This document shows positions 1-11,600 of a DNA stretch of 64,000 nucleotides, piece by piece. Numbering within the stretch: position 1 is the stretch's first letter; each line of letters begins with the position of its first letter. The notes beneath the pieces were generated by a model. That model saw nothing but the letters and a program-made list of their open reading frames with translations. It ran no database searches and was not told where the DNA came from. The position numbers and the translations under genes were made by a program. Source of the DNA: Peronospora farinosa (lineage: Eukaryota; Oomycota; Peronosporomycetes; Peronosporales; Peronosporaceae); assembly GCA_947646735.1 (NCBI GenBank), contig CANTFK010000107.1, positions 1 through 64,000 on the forward strand, in the 5' to 3' direction.

Positions 1-62
1 GTTTCGGACTTAACCGAAAATATGTGATCACACTTTGCGAAATTCACTCCTTCACTTCGCCA
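1..62. repeat. Terminal fragment of a dispersed repeat
   Basis: These bases are nearly the reverse complement of 59230-59292 (shared cores such as ACTTAACCGAAA and TTCACTTCGCC). They abut a truncated protease region of a minus-strand gypsy element at about position 75, so this is probably the end of another element that broke or inserted into it. No coding content is seen. Confidence 0.6.
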
Positions 63-74
63 CACAGTCACATA

Positions 75-527
75 AGCCTCTCGCAAGAGCACATCCTTTC
101 CGGTTGCCTGCGTAGAGTTAGCGACTGTGCGTGTTCGCCAGTCTATCCATGGTTGGTGTTTGGCCAACTATGGCATTCCTAGGATAAGGTCATACGGACT
201 CTACGTACCTAGCACTGTAAACTTCTCTTTACAGGAGAAGTCACTGAAACTGAAGGCGAGTTCAACTTGAACTCCCTCCGATTTAACGAGCGCGCCGTTC
301 GCTAAACGAACGATAGCCTCTTCTCGCTTGCCATCCTGGCAAAGCGACTCATAACTCGCCGGACTCTTTTTCACAGCCGCGAGTTTCACAAAGTTTTGTG
401 ATGCACCCGAATCCACGAGAAGGGTCATCACTTGGTCATAGCCTCGTACTCGAGCGCTATAGACCAAAAGATTTGAGATCCGACCTTTCGGAACCTCAGG
501 GACTATGCTACCCATTTGTTCGATCAC
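75..527 (-). pseudogene. Gypsy protease fragment, truncated by the window-left repeat
   Basis: The minus strand encodes a retropepsin-like segment with the active-site motif VDSGASQNF, preceded by IEQMGSIVPEVPKG and followed by the conserved KFTVLGT block. It matches the protease of the tandem elements at 52.1-52.7 and 56.2-56.6 kb but is more diverged. The ORF is open only from 527 to 201; the expected continuation (ILGMSWLAKHQPWIDW in the other copies) is broken by stops. It sits directly downstream of the gag remnant at 555-1650 in the same orientation, as expected for gag-protease order. Homology is broken near position 75. Confidence 0.75.
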
Positions 528-554
528 TCTGAACTTAGGGGTAGCTTCAGAGTC

Positions 555-1650
555 CGCGACAGTAGGGCATCCCGCCCCTACTGCGCTCCCGCATTTCCCG
601 ACTTTTTGGGGGTCGAATCTGAACCCGTGCGACGTGCACGTTGGTTTTTCGCACCTTCCTTCGGGTTGGGAGACTTTTTGCTGGCTGCCTTAGAACCAGC
701 AGCTACTTTGGCATAGCAGCGAGCCATCATATGGTCTCGCTTGCCGCACTTGTAGCAGATTACATCTGCATTGCCTACCCCATATGAGTGGCATCAGACT
801 TCTCGGACGACGGCCTGTAATAGGCTGTCGCCGAGGCGCTGTTGTAGGATTGCTCCTCAACTAAGGCAATATCAATTGCCTCTTCCAACGTCGCTGGCAC
901 CTTTCTGAAAAGGGCCTGACGCGATGGGCCGTGCCTAAGTCAATTTATAAACGTGGCCACCTTGAAACGTTCCGGTATCGGACCCCCATTAATGGACGCC
1001 GACAGCAAACGCATCTCCTGCACAAATTCATGCAGAGAGCGTTTCGCCTGTCGTGCTCCAAAGAATTGCGCCTGAAGTAACACTTCGTTGTTAGGCGGCT
1101 GCTACATGGCGCGAATCTTTGTTTTAAAGATCGCTTATGATGGAAATGCATCAGTATTTGCCATCAGCACAGAGTAAGCCCACTCTGACGCTTTGCCACG
1201 CAAGTTGGACATGGCATACGACACAATTCTGGTGTCGTCTTCGATGAGCTGCGCCACTCCACATTGCTCCAATGCTAATAGCCAGTGAACAATCGTGTGA
1301 GGTCTAGTTCCATCGAACTTCGGAGGGTCCATCCGAATGGGCCTCGGTTGAGCAGGCCGGGCAGAGAGCGTCTCAACAGTTCTGTTGAGCGCCTCATTAC
1401 GTGCCTGCTCACAGCCAAAGCTCATCCTGAGTCTTAGTAATGGACTCAGCGGTGGCTTGGCTGTTTACCTCGGACGCGTTTCTACGCTGTCCGAGCACAA
1501 ACGCCTCAAATTGCTTCAACTGAGCAACATGTTGCAATGCAAGAGGTTGACCAGGGCTTGTTCACCAAGTCCCTGCGCCATATGCTCTGCCAACTCCCCA
1601 TGATGTTAGGAGAGATGAGGGAAGTCACTCCAGTCCATATTAAGGACCAT
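555..1650 (-). pseudogene. Gypsy gag remnant
   Basis: This older copy of the gag family is seen intact in outline at 47.8, 53.8 and 57.8 kb. The likely ATG is at 1650. The capsid core is recognisable (PPKFDGT, LRGKASEWAYS), followed by a zinc knuckle CYKCGKRDHMMARC near 690-760 and a basic tail. Several stops and frameshifts break it. At about 1130 the tract reads TTTAAAACAAAG without the extra G found in all four array copies, but the codon just upstream is a stop. It lies between an upstream LTR (1854-2300) and the protease fragment. It is non-functional. Confidence 0.75.
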
Positions 1651-1853
1651 ATTGACCACACGCACGCTCAGAGAGACGGGTCGTGGGAAGGACTACTAGT
1701 GCTACCAAGTGTAGACGGGCACTTCTACGAAGTTGCCTTGTACTACTTAGCGCAAGCCTTCAGCACAAGCGAAAAAGCGGTTAGACCGTCTTACCTTCGC
1801 GTGCGAGGGTGGATGTGTGGTTGGTCGATTGCTTAAGCAGTCGTACCACCAGT

Positions 1854-2300
1854 TGCCTCTCGCTTTAGCGAAAGCGCAACGAACCTCTGAACAAGAAGTC
1901 ACTGACGTCACGCAGAAGCTTTTTCAGCTTCTCGTGCGTGGTGCTTACGTTTAGTGAATTCAAGACTGATTTATATTTAATAGAATGTAACAAAATATAA
2001 ATCTAACTACTGATTGGTTATTATGTAATGATGGGTGCCATCTCTATAGATGCCCATCCCAACGTGCGATCTTATATATATTTAAGCTCGCTCATTGACG
2101 TAACTGACTGACGTCATTTGATGGCGCCTAGTCCCAGCTGGGCGTCATCCCCATCAATGTGAATACATTTACATACGCAAGGGTGTGACACATGGTGTGT
2201 CTCACCCGAGCGACAGGTCTTAAGTAATTACGTACCTTTTTAGACCTGCCCGTTAAGTATTGCATACTAAACAGGTACGTGTAACGTTGAGCCTGTTACA
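1854..2300 (-). mobile_element. LTR of gag-protease gypsy family (diverged copy)
   Basis: The 447-bp segment starts TGCCTCTCGC and ends CCTGTTACA on the + strand. It is collinear with the 454-bp LTRs at 50086, 54032 and 57979. On the minus strand it is the 5' LTR, followed after two bases by a primer-binding site (TGGTGGTACGAC) and then the gag remnant. It is clearly older than the array LTRs. Confidence 0.75.
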
Positions 2301-2900
2301 TAAGAGCTCCACCTCTTCCTCCGTTGTCGTCCAGCTGATCGCTTTCGATGCTAGGCATTCGATCTTTGTTGTGTACTGCTGCTGCCTAACCTGGTGTTGG
2401 TAACAGCAAATATTTAATCAGCTGCTGCACACTCTTAGGGGTCCTGCAATTCTCGGAGAGCTGTCGTGTTCTTTCTTGAGGAGGAAACGCTGCTACTGTT
2501 TAGTCCAAGTTGATCCAAAGAAAGCTCACTCCTACCAGGTCATGAATTAGGGTCTTTGCGTTGGGTGAGACAGAGTATGCGTGTTTCACCCGTAGCGTCT
2601 TGCATGCAATCGGTATGAAGGCAATGCCGACGCCTTTTGCGTTCTTGGGCGTGTACAAAAGCGCTGGATTGACCTTATGGCGACTGGGTGTGCTGGTGCG
2701 ACAAGATCTTCTTTTGAATGTGCCTTAGCTGTTGTTCTGCCCATGGTGGCATCTCAAATACTTCTGCGGCGAACAACACAGCTGGCAGAATGATTACGTT
2801 GACAATCAATACTCGTTTCTCGACGGTGATTGCGAGCTGAGTCGCTGTCGCTAGTCTATGTTGTTTGTTGCGAGTACGCACTGCCCAGTTCGCAATTGTA
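2301..2900 (-). pseudogene. LINE (non-LTR retrotransposon) 3' coding fragment
   Basis: The minus strand at 2881-2675 encodes RLATATQLAITVEKRVLIV followed by an ILPAVLFAAEVFEMPPWAE-like block. This is typical of the region after the RT core in LINE ORF2 proteins. The same block occurs on the + strand at 28.6-28.8 kb, and downstream noncoding sequence (CAGCAGCAGTACACAA) is also shared. The RT catalytic core is absent. Truncated and dead. Confidence 0.6.
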
Positions 2901-3216
2901 AATTCTCATGTTCCATCACGTAGCCTAAGTACCGCACTGTATTCCCATGCCGTAACACAGGTCCTCTGTGAAGATCTCCCCTGTCCACGGCTGTGTCATA
3001 AAAGATAAATTGTTTAAATTATCTACTTTCAAGTCTGAACTGTATTCATCACTCTGATTAGATGTTGCGCCTCCTGCATGAACATTGTCGAAGCGGCGAC
3101 GAAAGCCAAAAATTTGTCTTCCTTATCACCCCCTCTTGGCACTTTCAGACCGATGGCCTCGGTGTCTTAATAATTGCCAACGCAAGTATTTCCACCGCGA
3201 CGAAAAAGAGCAACCG
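2901..3216. other. Intergenic, nothing recognised
   Basis: No convincing coding or repeat structure was seen. The stretch separates the LINE fragment from the LTR at 3217. Confidence 0.4.
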
Positions 3217-3664
3217 TGTAACGGGGTGAGTCCGTTACGTAATATTGACACTTATGTGAAGTATTCATAAAATAGTATTATAACTAATAATATTTGACAA
3301 TATTACATTTTCCTATAATATTGACCTCGCATCTCTTTGAATTTGAAGATGCCCTCTAACTGGTTAATGTAGGCCATTATATCAACCAGGGCACTGACCA
3401 ATGACCGATGGACGCGTGCAATGAGTGAAAGGTACATAAATAAGATATATATTTGTATTTAAATATTGTCAAGCCAAGTTACAACAGCTAAGTTATATTA
3501 AATAGCTTAACGATATTAAATACAGTTTTCTTTTTCTTCTTAACCCCTTGTTAATAAGACTTCCTCTGTTCACGTGTATGTAAAGCTCTGAGGCATTTGC
3601 TGTCAGTGTAGTCAGTGATAGTAGATTATACTTTAAGAGTATAATCGGAGGGTGCCACATTACA
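3217..3664 (+). mobile_element. LTR of a second gypsy family, + orientation
   Basis: It begins TGTAACGGGG and ends CATTACA. It is followed by a two-base spacer and a primer-binding site TGGTAGCACTTTGTGATCC. A related but shorter copy lies inverted at 18277-18619. The termini are near-palindromic (TGTAACGGG / CCGTTACA), so orientation rests on the PBS and internal sequence. Confidence 0.7.
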
Positions 3665-4172
3665 CTTGGTAGCACTTTGTGATCCGTTCAACAACCACCG
3701 TACCATCCGCTATGGATCCAGCAGATAAAGAAAGTCAACACAAATCGCGTGATCCACCATTTGAGTGATCTCGAATGACAGGGGTTCAGCGTATGGCGAA
3801 ACCATGGGCAACTCTGCTGTTGGTGCCATGTTGCTCTATCATAGCGGAGACGAACTGCATGCAACTATCGCCAAGTTCATACAACATGAACTTGACGAAG
3901 TCGTAAGGATAAGAACAGCATGCAACTATCGCCAAGTTCATACAATATGAACTTGATGAAGTCGTAAAGAAACTCACCTTGCTACAGGAGCAAGGTTCAC
4001 AACAGGTAGACCTGTTGAGAAAACAAGGCGCTCAACAAGCTGACTTTTTAATGTAGCAGGGTGCTCAACAGTCTAAATTGTTGAGACAACAGCAGGCTAG
4101 TGTTGCTGCTGCCGGGTCGACATATAGACGTCGACCCATATCCTTGAAGATTGATGTATCCAAGAACAAGCC
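3665..4172 (+). pseudogene. Leader and gag N-terminal fragment
   Basis: Read in one frame with a stop, the tract near 3950-4165 gives KKLTLLQEQGSQQVDLLRKQ and then STYRRRPISLKIDVSK, a typical gypsy gag N terminus (Gln-rich coiled segment, then the start of the capsid core). It is cut at 4172 by the LTR of another element, an apparent nested insertion. A 61-bp tandem duplication at 3857-3978 also breaks the upstream reading frame. Confidence 0.6.
3857..3978. repeat. 61-bp tandem duplication
   Basis: GCATGCAACTATCGCCAAGT recurs at 3857 and 3918, each followed by TCATACAAYATGAACTTGAY. The 61-bp period is not a multiple of three, so the duplication shifts the gag leader frame. Confidence 0.85.
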
Positions 4173-4486
4173 TGTAACGGGGCTTATAGCTATACAACTA
4201 ACCATACTTGAATTCATATTACATAAGTTGTTATATGCTACACCCGAGATAACGAGTGTAGTCATTCGTGTTTCTATTCGCAGATAAGTGAGAATCAGTC
4301 TTATTATCAGCCAATAGGAGAAACGATCTGTAGTTGAGTGGTTCCAATGCGTTTAGGGACCACTCATACTTAGTTTAAAAACAAATGTATATAAATCAGG
4401 GCTGAAATTAACCTTAAGCGCGCTCCCTTACGCTTCCTTATAAGACCTATATTGTGTGTAAGTAACGGATCTCTAGACCTGTTACA
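4173..4486 (+). mobile_element. LTR, + orientation, inserted in gag remnant
   Basis: This 314-bp LTR runs from TGTAACGGGGCTTATAGC to GACCTGTTACA. It is followed by spacer CC and a primer-binding site at 4489 (TGGTAGCACTTCGTAG). The same LTR occurs inverted at 7494-7797 and in related form at 61561-61902. It interrupts the gag fragment ending at 4172. Confidence 0.8.
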
Positions 4487-4518
4487 CCTGGTAGCACTTC
4501 GTAGTCCTTCCAGCGAAT

Positions 4519-5538
4519 ATGAGCGCTTTGCCGATTTAGGGCGCTAGAGGAGGGGCGTTGTCACACGATGACTTTGAGAACCTGAACCCCTTCGAACGGG
4601 AAGCTCTGCCTCGACTGGCAGATTTGGCCGGCCTTACTACCGTTGTTGCCATGCTCAAAGATACGCCTGAGCGGCTCAAACGTGTAGCCATTTATGACTT
4701 CGTCAACCGCGAGCTCGCCAAATTGCGTCGGCAAGCCTCAACTCCTGCAGTTGTAACGGGGTCTAACGTCATTAAACTCTACGTTTCGAGATACAGCGGC
4801 GAGGGCACAAAGCGCCTCGCGCTCAATTGATGGCTTTTTGAAGTGGACATCGCTGTCCACGACCTCCAGCTAACGACACGTCCCACTTTCTCTTGTCTAA
4901 GCTGACTGAAAAAGCAAAGGAGTGGGCACTGGGAAAGCTTGTTGCTAATCCGGGATGTTTACCGGACATCAAGGTCCTAAAGGATGACTTGCGCTTAGCG
5001 TTTGAGCCTCCGCAAGACGAGCACCACCATGGCTCCGCATTCCTTGCGTTGCGGCAGGGTAGTCTGTCAATGCTGGACTTCATCTTACGTGCGCGACACT
5101 TGACATCGTGCATAGTCGCCGAACCTATCGCACGGTGACACAAGCCCATTTGTTCGTCACCGGAATGAAAGCTGGGCATCAGCGTTTTTGCTTAACGCAA
5201 AAGTCTCTTGCTTATCTTTAAGAGACATTGTCATCATTGCGCTGCAAGAATACTTCAGTGTCTTGGCTTCGCGAGTGGATCATTCGCTTCCCCTACGCGC
5301 TGCTCAGAAGCCTGATCCAATGGAGCTCAATGCGATCGAGCACGCCCCAGGTCATAGACGTGCTTTAAGTCACAGTTCTCGGAAGCCTGCAACAGCGAAG
5401 AACCTGGTCTGCTTCCGCTGTCGTAAGCCTGGTCATCGCGCAGCCGTCTGCCGCGCGCCTGCACCAGTGATCGCTTTCGTCGAATCTGACGTCTTCGCCT
5501 CCCTCGCCAGGCAGCCAAAAAATGGCGAGAACCAGTAG
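4519..5538 (+). pseudogene. Gypsy gag remnant with zinc knuckle
   Basis: The likely original ATG at 4519 is followed after five codons by TAG, so the protein is dead from the start. Beyond it lie FEREALPRLADLAG, a capsid-like segment ending VIKLYVSRYSGEG, then after frame changes KLTEKAKEWALGKLVANPG and a Ser/Arg-poor linker. The C-terminal part (5188-5538) holds a zinc knuckle CFRCRKPGHRAAVC and ends 5 bp before the protease ORF. It follows the LTR and PBS at 4173-4506 in the expected order. At least two frameshifts separate the pieces. Confidence 0.75.
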
Positions 5539-5543
5539 GCGCG

Positions 5544-6428
5544 GTGCGTCCTACTAAGCGAAGACGGAAGAACGTACCTAAGGTGGCGAAACAATCTCCT
5601 AGCCCCTCTGTGCATTATGCACAGCTGAATGCCACCACTTCCAGCAATGATCTGCGTTTATTTGTGCTCAGTGTTCACGTTGACGGTGCGTCGCGTCTAC
5701 TTCGCGCTTTGCTGGAATCCGGCGCGACGAACAATTTTGTCCGCGCCGACAGTCTGTCAATCCTACCGTCGCGGTTGCATGCCCGTGGGTTTCCAGGGGA
5801 GATGATCGTTCATGTGCAGACGGCAAGCTTCGCACGCACCGACAACGTTCGGTGGTGTTTCCAATACGGTTTGATACTTTTACCAGTAGTGATGTATATC
5901 AAGTTATTGACGTGAGTGGATCCTTTGATTGTATTTTTGAAATGCCGTGGCTTGCGCGGCATCGACCCGACATTCATTGAATAAACTGTACTTTCCAGCC
6001 ACGTGACATCGATGTTAAAGCGGTACTTGCCGTCCTTGATGATCCTGCAAGTACGTGGCAGCATGTTGCCGGCGTGGATCCCGATACCACTACTCTTCAT
6101 ACCCTCGAAGTGTGCGATGTCCCTTTGCGCGTGGTGTCAACTCCGCAATATGCTCCCTTTCAGTCGAACAGTGGTCCTGAGTCAAGCGTCTAACACTCAG
6201 CAGTGGCTTCGGGTGTCGCAAGGTCGAGCAGCGGCTCCCGCGCGTGCGGAATCTTTCCAAAACGTACCAAAGCAGGGGCTTCCGGTATGTCACGAGCGTG
6301 CAGTATCTTCCGCGTCGGACTACCTTGAGGATGCAGGGCCTCTGGAGAGTGATGAGGAAGAAGTGGCTTACGTAATTCCGGTTGAGTATCCGGTTTTTGT
6401 TTCTGTGTCGCGACGACGCAAACAGTGA
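5544..6428 (+). pseudogene. Gypsy protease and protease-RT linker remnant
   Basis: The + strand encodes a retropepsin-like core with LRALLESGATNNFV where the family has LVDSGATNNFV: the catalytic Asp is replaced by Glu. A short block near 5938-5960 (MPWLARHRPD) is the usual C-terminal protease strand. From 6003 the sequence resembles the poorly conserved linker that joins protease to RT, ending with a stop at 6428. No RT follows. The gag-protease order and spacing match a gypsy element truncated before RT. Confidence 0.65.
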
Positions 6429-7493
6429 CGTGCGCGTCCTCGCTCCGCTATGCCGTCGAGCCCTCCCACGCCGGGTTTGCTTTTTGAGACCATTAATGTC
6501 GCTATCATGATCCATCGAGTCATCCTTTGCGAGTCGCGAGTCCGCCTCGCGACGCTCATCTAGCGATTGGCGTCAAAAAAGTTGTTTGACGCCTCACAGT
6601 CAGCTAGTGCGCGAAGGAACATGTTCTTTGTCGCTTCGATCTTCAAGGTGATGAGGGATAACTCATCACTGGGAGCGGCAGCACACAGTGACTATGTGTT
6701 GGGAGCAACCTTCGTCAGGAGTCCCGCGAACTCTCTAGACGTTGCTGCTCAGTTGGGCGCTCCGCTAATACTGACCATGAACCTTTTTTAATGGTCCACC
6801 ACGTTGTTGCGATTTCGCAGCAGCGTGGGACCCACGTCTGTGGCCCTTCTTGGCAGATAAACGGTCTTCACTCCCTATTTTAGAGTCACTTGGCGTAAGG
6901 AACTACACTCATAAGCGTAGTGACCCATCTTTTGACAGCGATTGCGCATTTGCAATCGTTTTAATCCTGTAGAGCGAGATTGATCGCTCTCTACATAGGA
7001 GATATTTATTAGCTATAGACCTCCGATCTCCTGTCGTCTCGGTTGACGATAAGATCACAAGTGGACATGAGCCTGTTGTCGGCTGATGTCCTCCTATTTC
7101 GTTGCAGAGATCGCTTGATCGAGTGTTTTAAGTTCCAAGCGGAACAGGTGGGTCTTGACAGGACCATCCGTCAGACCCTTGATGAACACAGTAACCTGCG
7201 TGTGTTTTTCTAATTGGGTAAAGCACGATACAACTAACAAGGTAGTGTACGTGTTGAGCGTAAGCGTGATATATCTCGCTTACCCTGTCTTAGATCCAGG
7301 AGCTCAGCCCAGGCCCTAGATTTGGAGAAAGGCGGTTAAACGTGTGTTTTAGTCGCGCTCAAGCTTTGGCATGTCCAGCCAAATTCGACACCGCTAAATT
7401 GACCTTCATCGCATTGTCATCGATGCGATGAGCCTCAATAGCATCGTCGAGTTCGACAAATTATCTCAGCAAGAAGTCAAATTCGACTGCCTT
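6429..7493. other. No recognisable coding sequence
   Basis: I see no RT, RNase H or integrase motif here, only short ORFs. It lies between the truncated + strand gag-protease remnant and an inverted LTR at 7494, so it contains a junction between two oppositely oriented elements. Confidence 0.4.
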
Positions 7494-7797
7494 TGTAACG
7501 GGGATAGAGATCCGTTACTTACACACAATATAGGTCTTATAAGGAAGCGTAAGGGAGCGCGCTTAAGGTTAATTTCAACTCTGATTTATATACATTTGTT
7601 TTTAAACTAAGTATGAGTGGTCCCTAAACGCATTGGAACCACTCAACTACAGATCTTTTCTCCTATTGGCTGATAATAAGACTGATTCTCACTTATCTGC
7701 GAATAGAGACACGAATGACTACACTCGTTATCTCGGGTGTAGCATATAACAACTTATGTAATATGAATTCAAGTATGGTTAGTTGTGTAACTTTACA
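7494..7797 (-). mobile_element. 3' LTR of chromodomain gypsy element (copy A)
   Basis: It is the reverse complement of the LTR at 4173-4486 over almost its full length (304 bp, TGTAACGGGG to TTTACA on +). Read on the minus strand it is preceded by a purine tract GGGGGTGA, the polypurine tract expected just before a 3' LTR. This places the element's pol at higher coordinates on the minus strand, where it is found. Confidence 0.75.
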
Positions 7798-7887
7798 TCA
7801 CCCCCACACAAAATAGTACGCACTCTTGAGTGCGACCAAACACAGGGAAGAATCCGACCCAGCATCATCAGGCGTTCGCAGACTGTC

Positions 7888-8673
7888 ATGACCCTGAATA
7901 ACACCACTGGAACCACTTCAATAAGGCAAATGAGAAACGACGGCGAGCAACTCTTGGCACCGTCCAACGTGGCGGTGCCAGACCATCCGCGAACATATGC
8001 GGAGAGTCTTCACGTCTGGGAGCAGTACGACTGCAGCGAAATAGAACGTTTGCGTGGCGATGAAGATATAAGCGGGATGTGGCGACGATGGAGACGTATT
8101 CGGGAGAAACCTACGTCGGCTACTTATGCCGTAAGAGAAGCTTCGATGGACGAGTCTTGGACCGCATTCGCTCGCCGGAGGAACACCGAAACGTCTTTTT
8201 CCGAACTCGTAACATAAGCGAAGAGCAACGTCGTCGTTATGGGCTCGCGGAGACACGCGAGACGGTATGTGAGTTGTCGTGGGCCGCGGACCGCGGACCG
8301 ACCTTCTTGATTCGTACACTGGCGAGGACGTTGTCATCATTGTGAGCGCCATAGTGTAGCACGGCAAACCCGCGCTTAGTGAATGATAATTCTTGGCGAT
8401 TTTCCAAAATTTCCGAGAAGGGCGCACGTGGATTGGGGGGAGGTATGAGCAAGTGCGTGATAAATACAAATGAGCGCGTGGGTGGACTCGAATGGACGTG
8501 GGCGTGCGTGCACTGACCCCAAATAAAACCTCTCTCGAACGACGAGAATTTCACCGTCGCGACCTGTGCGGCGTTCTAGATCAGCGAGTCTTTCAATATC
8601 GCGAGCTGATCGGCTCTCGAGATCCCGCTCACCTCCCGGTCGTAGGAGCTCACGATATCCTGAACATACGTGA
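7888..8673 (+). pseudogene. Antisense accessory ORF of chromodomain gypsy element (copy A, frameshifted)
   Basis: It starts at an ATG 90 bp from the 3' LTR and runs opposite to pol. Recognisable parts align with the intact copy at 61916: MWRRWRRIRE with DESWTAFARRRN (intact copy DYFRRFRKLR and RSWCAFIQRWN), then in another frame ETRETVCELSWAADRG (intact copy ALRERVCEDAWNEDR), then back in the first frame an RS-rich tail (8539-8670, RRSRSASLSISRADRLSRSR) ending at TGA 8671. At least two frameshifts make it a pseudogene. Its tail overlaps the end of the antisense pol remnant. Function unknown; the RS domain suggests RNA-linked or nuclear activity, which is inference. Confidence 0.65.
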
Positions 8674-11600
8674 GAATTGTTGCGCAAGGTTCCCACGTAT
8701 CGCTATTCGGGGGGCATCCGAGCCATTAAAAAAACGAGATAATGTCGCGTTTCCGTAACGAGGTTTGTCCGAGCGCAGGCGGCGCCATGCACAGTCTGAG
8801 GCGGGTCACGATGCTCCAAGATTCTTTCCACAAGCCAACTTCGATTTCTAGAGCTTTCAACCAGCGCTGGTGGACCGTCACGCTGAAACTCAGCGTGAAG
8901 CATCGGAGCCTGATCGACCGGTGCCGACAACTTCGGTCGTGGCGCAGCTTCAGGAGGTTGATCGGCGGGTGAAATTCGTAGACCATGATGCGAGTCAAGC
9001 ACGGGAGCTGGATGAGCTGCGGAGAGTCTTGCGGAGGAGATTTCTTCTACGATTGATGGGTTCGCTCAGAGACTCGAGCGCTTGGAGCATTCAAATGCTT
9101 CTTTTTGACGGGACAACGCGGAGTTGTGTGGGATGCGCCAGCCCGATCTGCCATGACCTCCGCGTTATCGGGGACCGCGTTATGCACCTGCTTGAGATAA
9201 GTCGTCGACGGGAGGACCGCCGGCCAGTAGTAACGCTTGATACGACAAAGTAGAAAAAAGGGTGTAGACGAATCGACGAAAGGATGTCCAGTTCGTAGGC
9301 ATCCCCGTTCACCTTTATCTTTTTTGAATAGGCCAATGTACCGTGGTACTAGTTTCATTTTACCGAGATTTGTTAATGATGCGTTGGGTATGCCTGTCGT
9401 CGAAAGTAAAACCAAATCACCAACCTTAAACTTCTCAAGGTTGCGTCCGCGCTGGTCTGCATACGCCTTTTGCATATCGACCGTAGCGGCAATGGCGTCG
9501 CGCACAAATCGGCGACAGATTGACGATGTATCACAAAATTGTTGATCAATTAGTAGAGTCCGACAGACGGACTTCCGATGAAGACTGAGCTGCGCTAGCC
9601 GAAAAAGAAATGTTCTGTGACTTGGAACGCGTTTGCACCGCATGTAGCGAGTCGGGTAATGTCTTTTTCGAGGCCGTAAGTGGCACCGAGACATCCGGTA
9701 CCCTCCCCCAACAAGAGTAGAAGAATCGGCCAAGCCAAGAAGAGCCGGGAGGCGCAGATGGAGGGCGTTATTCGGAGTTAAACTAGTCGAAGCATGAACA
9801 GCATTGGTCATCGTGAGCTCGGCTATGGGTAGGAACTCGCTTATGACGTAAAAAACGTGGCGTAAATGTGCAGAACGTCGTCCGACCCGCGATTGACTCG
9901 CTCGATTTGTCCATCAGTTTCAGAGTGCGCTGTGGTAGACGAGGGTCAAAAATCTCAAACAAGCGATACCAAAAGTGGCCGTAAATCGAGGATAGCGATC
10001 GGATACAATCGTGGCGGGCATGCCATGATGTTTAAAGACCATGTCTACGAAAAGAGCCGCGGGTTCTTTGGCCGTGATGGAAGCAGCGACAGGTGAGAGA
10101 TGTGCCATCTTTCTAAAACTTTCCACGATGACTAATAGCCCTGTTCCCCCTGCGCATCGGCCGGCAGTTCAAAAACGAGATTTATGTCCACGATATTCTA
10201 TAGAGTGGCTATCGGTAGAGGGCATAGCGGGTCCTGTGCCGACGGGTCCAGCTTCACACGCTGGCACACCTCGCAGTATTGAACCCACTTTCGGACCCAC
10301 TTGTACATGTGGGGCCAGCAGAAGCTCCGAGAAAGCGCAAAATACTTCTTCTCGCGACCCAGATGGCTGCTTGTGAATACGAGCATGAAGATTGTCTTGT
10401 AGTGGGACGACGACACGAGGAGTGTCAAACCAATCAATTTGATACATGAGCAACTTGCCATCGGAACAGTACTGCGTGATGTGGGCACGAGTGGAAGCTG
10501 AGAGTGAACGAAATTCTTCGTCAGAGGGATCTCTACTGTAGCGGACGATCGGTAAGTAAAACACATCACGTGAATACGCCTCTGCGATGTCATCACGCAA
10601 CGGGTTGACCGCGGACACAGCCGTGATATCAATTTCAAGCGTCGCACACGAGATGCAATCGTCGTCATCAGCGTCCGTCGTGACCACAAGTGGTGTCTCT
10701 CCGTGGATCATAGTCGCGATAAAGCATCTGCAATAATGTTTCTTGATCCAGGCTTGTAATGTATCACAAATATGTACTAAGCAAAAAATGACAGCCAGCG
10801 CGCCATGCGCTGGCTGAGATGCGGGCTCTTAGTCGCGGTCCGTAAGGACGCATGATCGGTGTAGATGATAAATGTCTGCTCTCCAAGCAAATAAACGCGA
10901 AATTTTACGATTGCATAACGCATTGCTAGAAGATATTGTCGTAAACTGGGTAATTGCGCTCGGCATGTTTTAACTGCCGATATTGGTAACTCACCACACG
11001 TTCGTTACCATTTCCATCATGCTGCATTAACGCACATCCTATGATGAAGTCACTTGCATCACATACAACATGAAACGGGATATCATGAATAAGCAGTGCT
11101 AATATTGCGCTGTCGAGAGTCTCGTCTTAACTTCGTCAAATGCAGACTGGTGCTCCTGGCGCCATATCCATATGTCGTCCTTTTTCAACAGTTGTGACAG
11201 CGGATAAATCATTGACGCGTATTCTTTCGCGTATTAAAAAAGGTTATTGGCCAAACCCACCCATTGGCAGAGATGCTTTTGATCCTGTGGAACTGGCCAA
11301 GAACAAATCGCCGAAACCTTTTCCAGATCATCGCGGACACCCTTTGCGCTAACATACCAACACGAGAATTTCAATGGCACAAAAGATTCTTTTTTTCAGG
11401 TTAGCGTACAGTTTGCTCTCGCGCATCGCTTCAAACACCTAACGTAGATGACCTAGATGCACATCCAGGTATGTCGCACCCTCGTGGCGCGACTGTGAAC
11501 AAAGATACCGTCAAAGTAGATCGGCGCAAAATTGTAAAAAGGGCGAAGAACGTGGGACGCCATACGGTTAAAATGAGCAGGGGCATTGTTGAGCCCCTGC

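Noticed and set aside
7494..7797. The inverted LTR pair 4173/7494 as terminal inverted repeats of a DNA transposon
   Set aside because: Each copy has LTR hallmarks (PBS beside one, polypurine tract beside the other) and the enclosed region encodes gag and protease, not a transposase.
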